DNA of 50,112 nt. Origin: Caldilineaceae bacterium (GTDB lineage Bacteria; Chloroflexota; Anaerolineae; Caldilineales; Caldilineaceae). Below, in pieces: positions 1 to 7,571 of the stretch. Location: assembly GCA_022827195.1 (NCBI GenBank), contig JAJDTL010000042.1, positions 1 to 50,112 on the forward strand. The letters are read 5' to 3'. A model generated the notes under the pieces. It had not been told where the DNA came from. It did no database searches and was given only the letters and a program-made list of their open reading frames with translations. Every line of letters begins with the position of its first letter. Within the stretch, counting starts at the first letter, position 1. The position numbers were made by a program, and so were the translations under genes.

Positions 1-298
1 GCGATACTTCATCTCCAGCTTGCCTCCCGATGCCGAATTGCTCCTGACTTCCACACGCAGCCATTGGAGCATTGAGAACTCAGTCCACTGGGTCCTGGAT
101 GTCGCCTTTCGCGAGGACGACAGCCGCATTCGTCAGGGCCATGCGCAGCACAACCTGGCCATCTTGCGCCGCTTAGCTCTCAACCTCCTACGCCAAGAGA
201 AGAGCGCCAAAATCGGTATCGCTGCCAAACGCAAACGAGCAGGTTGGAAAACTGACTATCTCCTAAAGGTCCTCTCCCAATAAGATGCGTATGCCCTG
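1..298 (+). mobile_element. right end of an ISAs1-family insertion sequence
   Basis: The transposase C-terminus runs in from the left edge and stops at 283. The next 15 bases (284-298, GATGCGTATGCCCTG) resemble the reversed terminal repeat CAGGGCATACGCATC that I recall for ISAs1-type elements. The left end and the target duplication lie outside the window, so the boundary at 298 is inferred. The protein-coding frame that becomes readable right after 298 has no start codon, which fits an insertion into a gene. Confidence 0.7.
2..283 (+). CDS. ISAs1 family transposase, C-terminal part (5' end outside window)
   Basis: This is the last 93 residues of a DDE transposase. The visible part begins RYFISSLPPDAE and contains the signature HWSIENSVHWVLDVAFREDD, followed by R-I-R and H-N-L-A-x-L-R-R-L-A-L-N-L-L. 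In this family the Glu in that block is the last acidic residue of the DDE triad. ISAs1 transposases are roughly 350-400 residues, so about three quarters of the gene lies to the left. The reading frame is intact to its TAA stop, so this end shows no decay. Assignment rests on the recognised motif, not on a database search. Confidence 0.88.
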   Translation, partial: RYFISSLPPDAELLLTSTRSHWSIENSVHWVLDVAFREDDSRIRQGHAQHNLAILRRLALNLLRQEKSAKIGIAAKRKRAGWKTDYLLKVLSQ

Positions 299-300
299 CC

Positions 301-711
301 CCCGCGCCCCCCACCGCGCCCCTCCCCCCGCCTACAGCCACACCCTTCGTATTCCTCAACGAAGACGACTTCGCCCTCTTCATCATCGAAAAAGACAACG
401 CAGCCAGACCCGACCTCTTCCTCGAATGGAACGCCCTCACACAAGCCGACCGGAACGCCCTCATCCACGTCAGCAAGGTCCTGCTCGAATCCACCGCCGA
501 ATACTGCGACATCCCCGTACCCGACGCCTCCGCCATGATCGACCGCCACGCCCAGCGCCTCGACGACGCCGGCTGGTCCGCCCGCCAGAATGTCAAAGCC
601 CGCGCAACCCTCATGCTCATGCTCAGCACATTCGAAGAAGCCGACCGCACCCAATCCGGCTGCGACGCCTGGCTCACCGGCACAATCAACGCCCAGCTCG
701 GCACCCCCTAA
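301..711 (+). pseudogene. 5'-truncated gene of unknown function, cut by the ISAs1 insertion
   Basis: An open frame of about 137 codons ends at TAA 709-711. It has protein-like composition and the same C-ending codon preference as the genes to the right, but no ATG, GTG or TTG start after the IS end; the frame only runs back into the transposase gene. The recognisable part starts near TPFVFLNEDDFALFIIEKDN and ends TGTINAQLGTP. It is acidic and probably helical, and I do not recognise the family. The simplest reading is that the start and N-terminus were separated by the insertion. The other frames here give unnatural Arg/Pro- or Gly-rich peptides. Confidence 0.55.
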
Positions 712-886
712 CGCCCGGACCCCGCACCCACCCTCCGCCTGCCTGCCTTCGCACATATTCCTGCCCAACGCGGATCTCGCCCCCTCCCCCGACCCAATTC
801 TCACCAATTTCGCCGATATTCCTGCGGGAACTCCAAGACCCTGCGTAGCTGTCATCAATACGCAAATCCAGCCGCAAGAAATGGAT

Positions 887-1050
887 TTCACGATTATCCG
901 AGCAAATGGCCAAAAAACGTGCTACTCTGTAACCATCATGCCTTCCCATCCGACGCCAATACCCAATTTCCCGCAATCCAGTGCAAATGGCCGCAGCGCC
1001 TGCTGTTCTGTAAATATCATGCAATTCCAACCGCCAAACTCCGCCCAATT
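887..1050. repeat. degenerate 80-bp tandem repeat, two copies
   Basis: Two units of about 80 bp (887-966 and 967-1050) share GCAAATGGC at 902 and 982, a TCTGTAA-x-x-ATCATGC block at 925 and 1006, and end in CCCAATT at 962 and 1043. Weaker matching pieces (ATATTCCTGC at about 752 and 816, CCCAATT at 793) suggest older copies to the left. The whole stretch 712-1183 has no convincing gene: open frames here have low-complexity composition. It appears to be intergenic or decayed accessory DNA. Confidence 0.5.
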
Positions 1051-1100
1051 CAACACCCTTCCCGGCGCCCTCCACCCCCTCCCGAAAAAAAATGTGGTGC

Positions 1101-1143
1101 GACATTTGGGGACATTTAGGGACATTTGGGGACATATGTCCCC
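1101..1143. promoter_or_regulatory. 10-bp-phased repeat array ending in a 16-bp perfect palindrome
   Basis: Three 10-bp units GACATTTGGG, GACATTTAGG and GACATTTGGG (1101-1130) run without spacers into a fourth unit that completes the perfect palindrome GGGGACATATGTCCCC at 1128-1143. The period equals one helical turn, so all copies face the same side of the DNA. The array ends about 40-60 bp before the small phage-like gene, where an operator would sit. No protein can be assigned to it. Confidence 0.5.
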
Positions 1144-1183
1144 CTTTCACGCCAAAATCGCGAGGACTTCGGTCCCTTTGTAA

Positions 1184-1408
1184 ATGAGGAACATGACTGC
1201 CGTTATGACAGACGCACAAGATCGCAATCCCTGGGACCGCATGCAGGGCGAGCCCTTCGAATGGCACGCCCGCTTCCAGATCTACTGCGACCAAGTCCCA
1301 TCCCGCAGCCTCTCCGGCGCCGGCCCCGCCGACTTAGTCGGCAAAGTCCGAACCTACTTCAACGTCGAACACGTCCGCCGCCGACCGCGCAAACGCCGCA
1401 AGAAATAA
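1184..1408 (+). CDS. small phage-like hypothetical protein
   Basis: A 74-residue protein from the first ATG. In-frame ATGs also lie at 1193 and 1205; GAGGA at 1186-1190 is too close to 1193 and 14 nt from 1205, so the start is uncertain. The core DRNPWDRMQGEPFEWHARF followed by Y-x-D-Q-x-P-x-R-S-L resembles the short N-terminal block (xPWExMPGExxxAYxAFxxYRDxGxxRSL) I recall from phage terminase-associated proteins. The tail is strongly basic (RRRPRKRRKK), as in DNA-binding proteins. Full-length versions are longer, so this may be a remnant. The palindromic array just upstream may control it. Confidence 0.5.
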   Translation: MRNMTAVMTDAQDRNPWDRMQGEPFEWHARFQIYCDQVPSRSLSGAGPADLVGKVRTYFNVEHVRRRPRKRRKK

Positions 1409-1470
1409 CGGGGCCAGCCATGACGCCGCAACGAATGCCCGTCATCCCAATCACACAATTCAAAGCACGG

Positions 1471-1510
1471 ACCACCGGCAACCGACCACTGGCCACCGGC
1501 AACCGGCCGC
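1471..1510. repeat. dispersed CACCGGCAAC/GACCACTGGCC repeat, copy 1
   Basis: A short low-complexity repeat built of ACCGGCAACCGACCACTGGCC-like words occupies 1471-1510, between the phage-like gene and the first oxidoreductase. The same words recur at 10629-10670, also between genes. The rest of 1409-1679 holds no gene that I can support. Confidence 0.55.
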
Positions 1511-1679
1511 CAAAATGTGCAATGACCGCCAAACTGGTGTACCATACGCCCCGTCCCCTTCACCCGGCACAACCCTTGCGCCACAACTCGGCCGCAAGTC
1601 CCATGCAGACCACCGCAACCGGCCCCCAGGCCGCTCACCAAACCAGACCACACGCTCTCGCGCTGAGGAGGCATCCACC

Positions 1680-2738
1680 ATGAGCAACGCACCAATCCGC
1701 CTCGGCATCATCGGCATGGGACCCGCCAATATGGCCTCCACCATGACCATGCTCAACGAAGAGCCCGACCTGCGCTACACCATCACCGCCGCCTGCGCCC
1801 GCAGGCCCGATTTGCTCGAACAGGCCGCACAGAAATTCAACATCCCCTTCCACAGCACCGACTACCGCCACATCACCCGCCGCGACGACGTCGACGTCGT
1901 CTGCGTCTACTCACCCGACGCACTACACGCCGAGTCCTGCATCGACGCACTGCGCAACGGCAAACACGTCGTCTGCACCAAACCCATGGTCACCGAGCTC
2001 GAAGACGCTAAAACCCTGGTCCAACTCGTCCGCGACACCGGCCTCAAATTCCTCGTCGGCCAGACCATGCGCTTCGACCGCCAGTTCCTCGACGCCAAAC
2101 ACCGCTTCGACTCCGGCCAGCTCGGCTCCCTCATCGCCGTCGAAAGCTTCTACCTCCACGACATGCGCCCCGTCTACGACTTCACACCCTGGCGCCTCCA
2201 CATGGCCCAGGACTTTATGTTCGGCGGCTGCGTCCACAGCATCGACATCATCCGCGCCTTCGGCGGTGACATAAAACGGGTCCACGCCGTCGCCAACAAG
2301 GGCGGCCTCACGCCCGGCTACCCCATCCAAGACAACTTCTTCATCAACGCCGAATTCACATCCGGCGTCATCGGCCGCGTCTCCGGCCTCTACGGCATCG
2401 TCCACCCGCCCCTGCCCATGATGCAGTACGGCGTCTACGGCACCGAAGGCAGCCTCCAGGGCGAATACACCGACAACGAACCCGGCGAAATCCGCGTCAT
2501 CCTCGACAGCAACACCGAGGAGGTCCACACCACGCCCTTCGACGCCGAAACCGACCTCAGCGCCTACGGCCACGGCGCCACCGTCATCCGCTACATGCGC
2601 CACTTCCAGGACTGCCTCGACAACGACAAAGAGCCCTCGCCCGGCGTACTGGACGGTGCCAAATCCGTCGCCGCCGGCGTCGCCGCCTGGGAATCGATCA
2701 AAACCGGCAACGCCGTCGACGTATTCAACGACTTCTGA
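1680..2738 (+). CDS. Gfo/Idh/MocA family oxidoreductase (copy 1)
   Basis: A 352-residue NAD(P)-dependent dehydrogenase-like protein of the glucose-fructose oxidoreductase/inositol dehydrogenase family, likely acting on a sugar, polyol or similar hydroxyl group in the cytoplasm. The Rossmann fold starts at once (G9-I-I-G-M-G14). The usual E-K-P motif reads C-T-K-P-M (T100, K101, P102), so Lys is kept and Glu is replaced. The C-terminal domain has the substrate-site GGCVHSIDII (H186, D189). The ATG at 1680 is preceded by GAGGAG with 9-nt spacing. The next gene, 83 bp on, is a close paralogue sharing the unusual CTKPM. Third-position C dominates, as throughout the cluster. The substrate is unknown. 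Confidence 0.9.
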   Translation: MSNAPIRLGIIGMGPANMASTMTMLNEEPDLRYTITAACARRPDLLEQAAQKFNIPFHSTDYRHITRRDDVDVVCVYSPDALHAESCIDALRNGKHVVCTKPMVTELEDAKTLVQLVRDTGLKFLVGQTMRFDRQFLDAKHRFDSGQLGSLIAVESFYLHDMRPVYDFTPWRLHMAQDFMFGGCVHSIDIIRAFGGDIKRVHAVANKGGLTPGYPIQDNFFINAEFTSGVIGRVSGLYGIVHPPLPMMQYGVYGTEGSLQGEYTDNEPGEIRVILDSNTEEVHTTPFDAETDLSAYGHGATVIRYMRHFQDCLDNDKEPSPGVLDGAKSVAAGVAAWESIKTGNAVDVFNDF

Positions 2739-2821
2739 CCTTCCATGCAAGCACCTCCCCCGCCGCGCCGCGCCCGCCGCCGGCCCGTCACTATGAGCCC
2801 ATCACCAACCCGGGAGACACA

Positions 2822-3835
2822 ATGGCAAAAGATATCGGCGTAGGCGTCATCGGCCTCGGCATGGGCGCCAACATGCTGGCAATCAACGACGACCCCACCT
2901 CGCGCCTGCAGGTGCGCGCCCTCTGCGACAGCGACGAGACCCGCCTTCAACGCCTCGCCGCCGAACACGCCATCCCCCATGCTACCAACGACTACCGCGA
3001 GCTCGTCGCCCGCCCCGACGTCGACGTCGTCGGCATCTACTCGCCCGATCATCTCCACATCGACCACATCGAGGCCGCCGTCGCCGCCGGAAAACACGTC
3101 ATCTGCACCAAACCCATGGTCGTCTCCCTCGCCGAAGCCCGCCGCGTCGTCAAAATCGTCCGCGCAGCCGGCCTCAAGTTCCTCACCGGCCAGACCTCCC
3201 GCTTCAAGCCCCCGTTTATGGCCGCCCACAAGCTTTTCGCAGACGGCGACCTCGGCCGCCCCCTCTTCGCCGAAGCCCACTATGTCCACGACATGCGCCC
3301 CGTTATGGACCGCACGCCCTGGCGCCATGAGAACCCACAAGACTGGCTCTACGGCGGCGCCTGCCACCCTATCGACCTTCTGCGCTGGTTCTTCGGCGAC
3401 GTCGATGAGGTCTTCACCTACGCCTCCTGCAGCCACATGGACGACCGCTATCCGGCCGGCAAACACGACAACTTCCTGATCAACCTGCGCTTCCGCTCCG
3501 GCGTTATCGCCCGCATCCTGGCCGTCTACGGTCTGGTCGAGCCGCCGCTGCCCATGCAGGGGTTGAGCATCTTCGGCGACAAGGGCTCCTTCGTCGACAA
3601 CCGTCTCGTTCTCGACAAGATACAGGGCCAGCCCGAGTTGGGCCTGGAGTTCAGACGCGAGGCCGGGCACGGCCAGGAAGTGCTGCGCTACATGCGCCAT
3701 TTCGAAGACTGTTTGCTGGAGGACAAGCGTCCGCTGATCGATGAAGTCGCGGGAGCCAAAGTGATTGCCACCGCCTCCGCCTGCTGGGACTCGATCCGCA
3801 CCGGCCTGCCCGCCAAGGTGCAACCTGTAGAATAA
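2822..3835 (+). CDS. Gfo/Idh/MocA family oxidoreductase (copy 2)
   Basis: A 337-residue paralogue of the preceding gene. It has the N-terminal dinucleotide fold (G-V-I-G-L-G-M-G, residues 8-15), C-T-K-P-M in place of E-K-P (T96, K97, P98), and GGACHPIDLLRWF with the conserved His and Asp of the C-terminal domain. Both copies share YSPDxLH and HDMRPVxDxTPWR, so they arose by tandem duplication. The start has GGGAGA 4-5 nt upstream. The pair may act on related substrates or form a mixed oligomer; that is inference. The product is probably a keto-sugar-like compound passed to other cluster enzymes. Confidence 0.9.
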   Translation: MAKDIGVGVIGLGMGANMLAINDDPTSRLQVRALCDSDETRLQRLAAEHAIPHATNDYRELVARPDVDVVGIYSPDHLHIDHIEAAVAAGKHVICTKPMVVSLAEARRVVKIVRAAGLKFLTGQTSRFKPPFMAAHKLFADGDLGRPLFAEAHYVHDMRPVMDRTPWRHENPQDWLYGGACHPIDLLRWFFGDVDEVFTYASCSHMDDRYPAGKHDNFLINLRFRSGVIARILAVYGLVEPPLPMQGLSIFGDKGSFVDNRLVLDKIQGQPELGLEFRREAGHGQEVLRYMRHFEDCLLEDKRPLIDEVAGAKVIATASACWDSIRTGLPAKVQPVE

Positions 3836-3872
3836 AGCCGCGCCGCCGCCGCGCCGCCGGAGGACCCTTCGC

Positions 3873-4451
3873 ATGAGCCAGGAACGCAAGAAAGAACAGC
3901 TGAAGATGGTCTGGCCCGAGGAGCTGCTCAACTCGCCGCCCGCCGTCCACGTCCCCATCGGCTACACCCTGCGCACCTACCGACCCGGCGACGAAGAGGG
4001 CTTTTACCGCGTCATGGACCTCGCTGGCTTCACCGGCTGGAACATCGAGGTCCTCCGCCCCTGGTTCTCCCACATCCTGCCCGACGGCTGGTTCCTCATC
4101 ACCCACCGCGCCACCGGCACCATCGTCGCCAGCGCCATGTCCAGCCACCGCCCCCAGGAGATCCACCCCTTCGCCGGCGAGCTCGGCTGGGTCTGCGCCG
4201 ACCCCGAACACAAGGGCCTCGGCCTCGGCATGGCCGTCTGCGCCTCCGTCGTTCGCCGCCTGCTCGAAAACCGTTACAAGAACATCTACCTCAACACCGA
4301 CGACTGGCGCCTGCCCGCCCTCAGCATCTACCTCCGCCTCGGCTGGGTCCCCCTCCTTTACCTGCCCGACATGGAGGAACGCTGGCGCGACGTCTGCGCC
4401 ACGCTAAACTGGCCCTTCACGCCCCAAGACTGGCCCGAGAGCCAGCTATAG
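3873..4451 (+). CDS. GNAT family N-acetyltransferase
   Basis: A 192-residue cytoplasmic acetyl-CoA-dependent acyltransferase. The GNAT core starts near residue 30 (YTLRTYRPGDEEGFYRVM). The acetyl-CoA loop is V-x-P-E-H-K-G-L-G-L-G (ADPEHKGLGLGMAVC), followed by helix RRLLENRYKNIYLNT and the terminal LPALSIYLRLGWVP, as in mycothiol-synthase-like GNATs. GGAGGAC lies 9 nt upstream of the ATG. It sits 37 bp after the second oxidoreductase in the same direction and is probably cotranscribed. The acceptor amine is unknown; an amino-sugar intermediate of the cluster is a possible but unsupported candidate. Confidence 0.85.
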   Translation: MSQERKKEQLKMVWPEELLNSPPAVHVPIGYTLRTYRPGDEEGFYRVMDLAGFTGWNIEVLRPWFSHILPDGWFLITHRATGTIVASAMSSHRPQEIHPFAGELGWVCADPEHKGLGLGMAVCASVVRRLLENRYKNIYLNTDDWRLPALSIYLRLGWVPLLYLPDMEERWRDVCATLNWPFTPQDWPESQL

Positions 4452-4502
4452 TCCAACCAGCCGCGGAGCTGTACCAGGCAAAAGGCCACAGGATCATGTA
4501 AG

Positions 4503-4724
4503 ATGGAACTCTATCGCAGCCCAGACGATATCGATCTACGCGAGAGGGGAATTGATGAATCTCTGGCAGCCGAGATGCGAGCGCGCCTGGCAACCTTTGC
4601 CGAAGACCGGTACGCGCCCGAAATGGATCTCTATGATACCGAGTTCGAAAGCAAGCCCGAGGAGTCCGCGAAGCAGGCAGCGTCAGCCGATTCGACCGGC
4701 AAGGATTGCACGCTGAATCGTTGA
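4503..4724 (+). CDS. small acidic antitoxin-like hypothetical protein
   Basis: A 73-residue acidic protein, MELYRSPDDIDLRERGIDES at the N-terminus, with the block LATFAEDRYAPEMDLYD near residues 34-50. Short proteins carrying a FAEDWxxPEMDxYD-like block often occur next to toxin genes in bacterial chromosomes; that recollection is the only basis for the label. The C-terminal 23 residues (rich in Ser, Ala, Lys) look like an unrelated extension. It lies 19 bp upstream of a frameshifted nucleotidyltransferase, so the two may be the remains of a small toxin-antitoxin-like pair. The ribosome site is weak (AGGATC, about 11 nt). Confidence 0.5.
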   Translation: MELYRSPDDIDLRERGIDESLAAEMRARLATFAEDRYAPEMDLYDTEFESKPEESAKQAASADSTGKDCTLNR

Positions 4725-4743
4725 TTCAATCGCACCGCAAACC

Positions 4744-5042
4744 ATGAAGAGCGTAGAGGAAGTCCGCACGATCCTGCGTGCGCATCAGCCCGAACTGAAG
4801 AACCGCTACCATGTCGAGGAGATCGCCCCCTTTTTGGCTCCTATGCCCGCGGCGAACAGACCCCCTCCAGCGACCTTGACATTCTGGTCACCCTGAACGC
4901 GCCCCTGGGCTGGGAGTTTGTCGATCTTTGCGCCTACCTGGCGGAGCTGTTGGTTACGAAGGTGGATGTCTTGACCAGAGGAGCTGTAGACAAGAAACCA
5001 CTGCTCCGCCAGTATGTCGAGAATGACCTTATCCGTGTCTGA
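4744..5042 (+). pseudogene. MNT-type nucleotidyltransferase, frameshifted
   Basis: The ATG frame reads MKSVEEVRTILRAHQPELKN then RYHVEEIAPF and runs out of frame at the homopolymer GCCCCCTTTTTGG (4825-4837), stopping at 4894-4896. Shifting by -1 there restores the family motif FGSYARGEQTPSSDLDILV, with G-S and the D-x-D metal ligands, and continues to TGA 5040-5042. Intact, it would be about 99 residues, normal for a minimal nucleotidyltransferase such as the MntA antitoxin that AMPylates its HEPN partner. No HEPN gene is next to it. A mutation or a sequencing slip in the C5-T5 run is likelier than programmed frameshifting. Confidence 0.8.
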
Positions 5043-5096
5043 GCAGAACGCCCGCATCAGTCTCACGAGACCGACGAAAACTGCGCTAGAGTGAAC

Positions 5097-5606
5097 ATGG
5101 CACTAACGAAGATGATTACCGTCCAACCGGCCAGAGTAGACGAAGTCCTACAGATCAAGCAGGTGCTCAGCAGCACCTGGATCGACACCTATCGCGCCTT
5201 CATGCCAATAGATGTCATCCACAAGATCACCGCGCTCTGGCACAAGCCCGAAACGCTCGCCGCCGAGATCGAAACTGAAAACGTCTACTTCGCCCTGGCC
5301 AAAGACGAAAACAATGCCATCCTTGGCCTGTTGTCCGCGGCCAGCCGCGACAACGAAATCGTTACCGTCGGCCGGCTCTACGTCCTGCCCCGCCACCAGC
5401 GTCGCGGCATCGGCGCCATGCTGCTCGACGCCTGCATCGCCGCCTTCCCCGGCGCCCACCAACTCCGCCTCGAAGTCGAAGCCGAAAACGTAAAAGGCCT
5501 CGCCTTCTACCGCAAACGGGGCTTCAAAGAGCTCGCCCGCAAACAGGAAACCATCGAAGACATTACGCTCACCACCATCGATATGGAACTGCAACTGCCA
5601 AGATAA
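5097..5606 (+). CDS. GNAT family N-acetyltransferase
   Basis: A 169-residue GNAT protein. The acetyl-CoA loop is the textbook V-x-P-x-x-x-R-R-G-I-G (YVLPRHQRRGIGAMLLD, residues about 100-116), followed by LRLEVEAENVKGLAFYRKRGF, the usual fourth motif with the conserved Tyr. GTG at 5091, ATG at 5097 and ATG at 5112 are all in frame and none has a clear ribosome site; MITVQPARVDE from 5112 is the usual kind of GNAT N-terminus. It follows the nucleotidyltransferase remnant by about 50 bp. The substrate is unknown. Confidence 0.82.
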   Translation: MALTKMITVQPARVDEVLQIKQVLSSTWIDTYRAFMPIDVIHKITALWHKPETLAAEIETENVYFALAKDENNAILGLLSAASRDNEIVTVGRLYVLPRHQRRGIGAMLLDACIAAFPGAHQLRLEVEAENVKGLAFYRKRGFKELARKQETIEDITLTTIDMELQLPR

Positions 5607-5677
5607 CGCTTACCTGGGAACGCTCCCGTTTGCAGCCGGCGGCGTCCGGCCATGATATAAGAAAGAGAGAACAAACC

Positions 5678-6502
5678 ATGCTCACCCAAGACCAGATCAC
5701 CACCTACCACGACGACGGCTACCTCATCGTCAAGTCGTTTTTCGACGCCGAAGAGATCGAGCTCCTCCGCCGCACCGCCATCGCCGACCGCCAGATGGAC
5801 CAGAAATCCTTCGGCCGCGCCGACGGCGAAGGCGGCACCGTCCGCCTCACCCTCTGGAACCAGCCCGGCAACGGCATCTACGGCATGTACGCCCGCTGCA
5901 ACCGCGTCGTCAACGCCATGGAACAGCTCCTCGGCGGCGAAGTCTACCACTACCACTCCAAGATGATCCTCAAAGACCCCGAAGTCGGCGGCGCCTGGGC
6001 CTGGCACCAGGACTACGGCTACTGGTACGACAACTACGTCCTCTACCCCCTCATGTCCAGCGTATCCATCGCCGTCGACGCCGCCACCCGCGAGAACGGC
6101 TGCATGCAGGTCCTCAAAGGCTCTCACCACATGGGCCGCATCACCCATGTCGAGACAGGCCAGCAGGCCGGCGCCGACCTCGAACGCGTCACCGAAGCCG
6201 AGAAGCGCCTCCAACTGGTCCACTGCGAAGCCGAGCCCGGCGACGCCCTCTTCTTCCACTGCAATATCCTCCACCGCTCCGACCAGAACCGCTCCCAAAA
6301 GCCGCGCTGGTCCCTGATCTGCTGCTACAACGCCGCCCGCAACGACCCATACCGCGAGGCCCACCACCCCAGCTACACACCCCTGCACAAGGTGGACGAC
6401 GGCGCCATCAAAGAGGTCGGCATGAAACGCTTCGAAGACGACGCCAGCGACGTCGCCTTCCTCGATCCCGATACCGTTCCGACCGCCCAGACCGACCAGT
6501 GA
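5678..6502 (+). CDS. phytanoyl-CoA dioxygenase (PhyH) family protein
   Basis: A 274-residue Fe(II)/2-oxoglutarate dioxygenase-like enzyme. The metal triad is complete: H110-x-D112 in WAWHQDYGYWY and H199 in NILHRSDQN. Arg at 205 or 210 (NRSQKPRW) is positioned to hold 2-oxoglutarate. ENGCMQVLKGSHH is the conserved strand and turn of the fold. A TTG at 5630 extends the frame, but the ATG at 5678 has AGAGAG nearby and begins with the typical LTQDQITTYHDDGYLIV. Relatives hydroxylate small molecules with release of CO2 and succinate. It lies 13 bp before a third oxidoreductase, so a hydroxylated product may be handed to a dehydrogenase. Confidence 0.88.
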   Translation: MLTQDQITTYHDDGYLIVKSFFDAEEIELLRRTAIADRQMDQKSFGRADGEGGTVRLTLWNQPGNGIYGMYARCNRVVNAMEQLLGGEVYHYHSKMILKDPEVGGAWAWHQDYGYWYDNYVLYPLMSSVSIAVDAATRENGCMQVLKGSHHMGRITHVETGQQAGADLERVTEAEKRLQLVHCEAEPGDALFFHCNILHRSDQNRSQKPRWSLICCYNAARNDPYREAHHPSYTPLHKVDDGAIKEVGMKRFEDDASDVAFLDPDTVPTAQTDQ

Positions 6503-6515
6503 GGATGACCCGGAT

Positions 6516-7547
6516 ATGAGTAAGTACAGATTTCTGATCAGCGGCGGCGGCAGCGCCGGCCGCAGCGTCGCCCAGGTCGCAGCCACCGACGGCCGCGGCG
6601 AGATCGCCGCCGTCGTCGACCCCCAACAGGCCCAACTCGACTGCATGCAAGAGCTCTACCCGCACGCCGCCACCGGCAGCGACTACGCCCAGCTCCTGCG
6701 CGACACACGGCCCGACGTCGCCGTCATCGCCGGCCCCGACCACCTCCACGCCGACCAGGCCGTCATGGCCCTCGAACAGGGCTGCCACACCCTAATCGAA
6801 AAACCGCTCGCCACCACCGTCGCCGACTGCCAGCGCATTCTCGACGCCGAAGCCCACAGCGGCGCCCGCGTCATGACCGACCAGACCATGCGCTACATGC
6901 ACCCCTGGCACGAGATGGCCCAGATCGCCAAGTCCGGCCAGATCGGCGACATCTTCTTCCTCCAGGGCGACTACATCCACGACATGTGGAGCCACTACGC
7001 CCCCGAAGGCCAGCACCACACGCCCTGGCGCATCAACAAACAGAACCCGCAAAACATCCTCCTCGGCGGCGGCAGCCACCCGCTCGACCTCATCCTCTGG
7101 ACCGCCGAATCGCCCGTCACCGAGGTCCACGCCTACAGCAACAAGCTCAGCATCCCCGTCTTCCCCGACGACGACTGCTATATCGTTATTCTCCAGTTCG
7201 AGAGCGGCGCCATCGGCAAGGTCTACGTCACCAGCGGCTGCTCCGGCCACGGCATGGGCGAGGGCATGGGCGGCGGCTTCCTCGCCGTCTACGGCACCGA
7301 AGGAACGCTCTGGAAGGGCAAGCTCTACCGCCGCGACCACGACCCCGTCCCGGTCGAAGAGCCCGCCGCCGACGCCGTCGTCGGCGGCCACGGCTGGGGA
7401 CGCTCGGTCGTCGACTTCCTCGACCTGCTCGACGGCAAAATCGACAACCCCATCCCCGCTGCGCGCGGCGCCAACATCGTCTCGGTCTGCGCCGCCGCGC
7501 TCGAATCGATCCGCACCAGGCGGCCCCAGTCGCCCCATTGGTTCTGA
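6516..7547 (+). CDS. Gfo/Idh/MocA family oxidoreductase (copy 3, canonical EKP)
   Basis: A 343-residue oxidoreductase with the Rossmann glycine motif G-G-G-S-A-G (residues 10-15) and an intact E95-K96-P97. Substrate-domain hallmarks are GGGSHPLDLILW and YIHDMWSHY, which aligns with the YxHDMRP of copies 1 and 2. It belongs to the same broad subfamily but is the only one of the four here with the standard EKP. The ATG at 6516 has GAGGAT around the previous stop, 8-13 nt upstream. Its position between the two PhyH genes suggests that oxidation alternates with hydroxylation in one pathway; the substrate cannot be read from the sequence. Confidence 0.9.
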   Translation: MSKYRFLISGGGSAGRSVAQVAATDGRGEIAAVVDPQQAQLDCMQELYPHAATGSDYAQLLRDTRPDVAVIAGPDHLHADQAVMALEQGCHTLIEKPLATTVADCQRILDAEAHSGARVMTDQTMRYMHPWHEMAQIAKSGQIGDIFFLQGDYIHDMWSHYAPEGQHHTPWRINKQNPQNILLGGGSHPLDLILWTAESPVTEVHAYSNKLSIPVFPDDDCYIVILQFESGAIGKVYVTSGCSGHGMGEGMGGGFLAVYGTEGTLWKGKLYRRDHDPVPVEEPAADAVVGGHGWGRSVVDFLDLLDGKIDNPIPAARGANIVSVCAAALESIRTRRPQSPHWF

Positions 7548-7571
7548 ACACCGCGTCTCCGGAGGCGTCCG

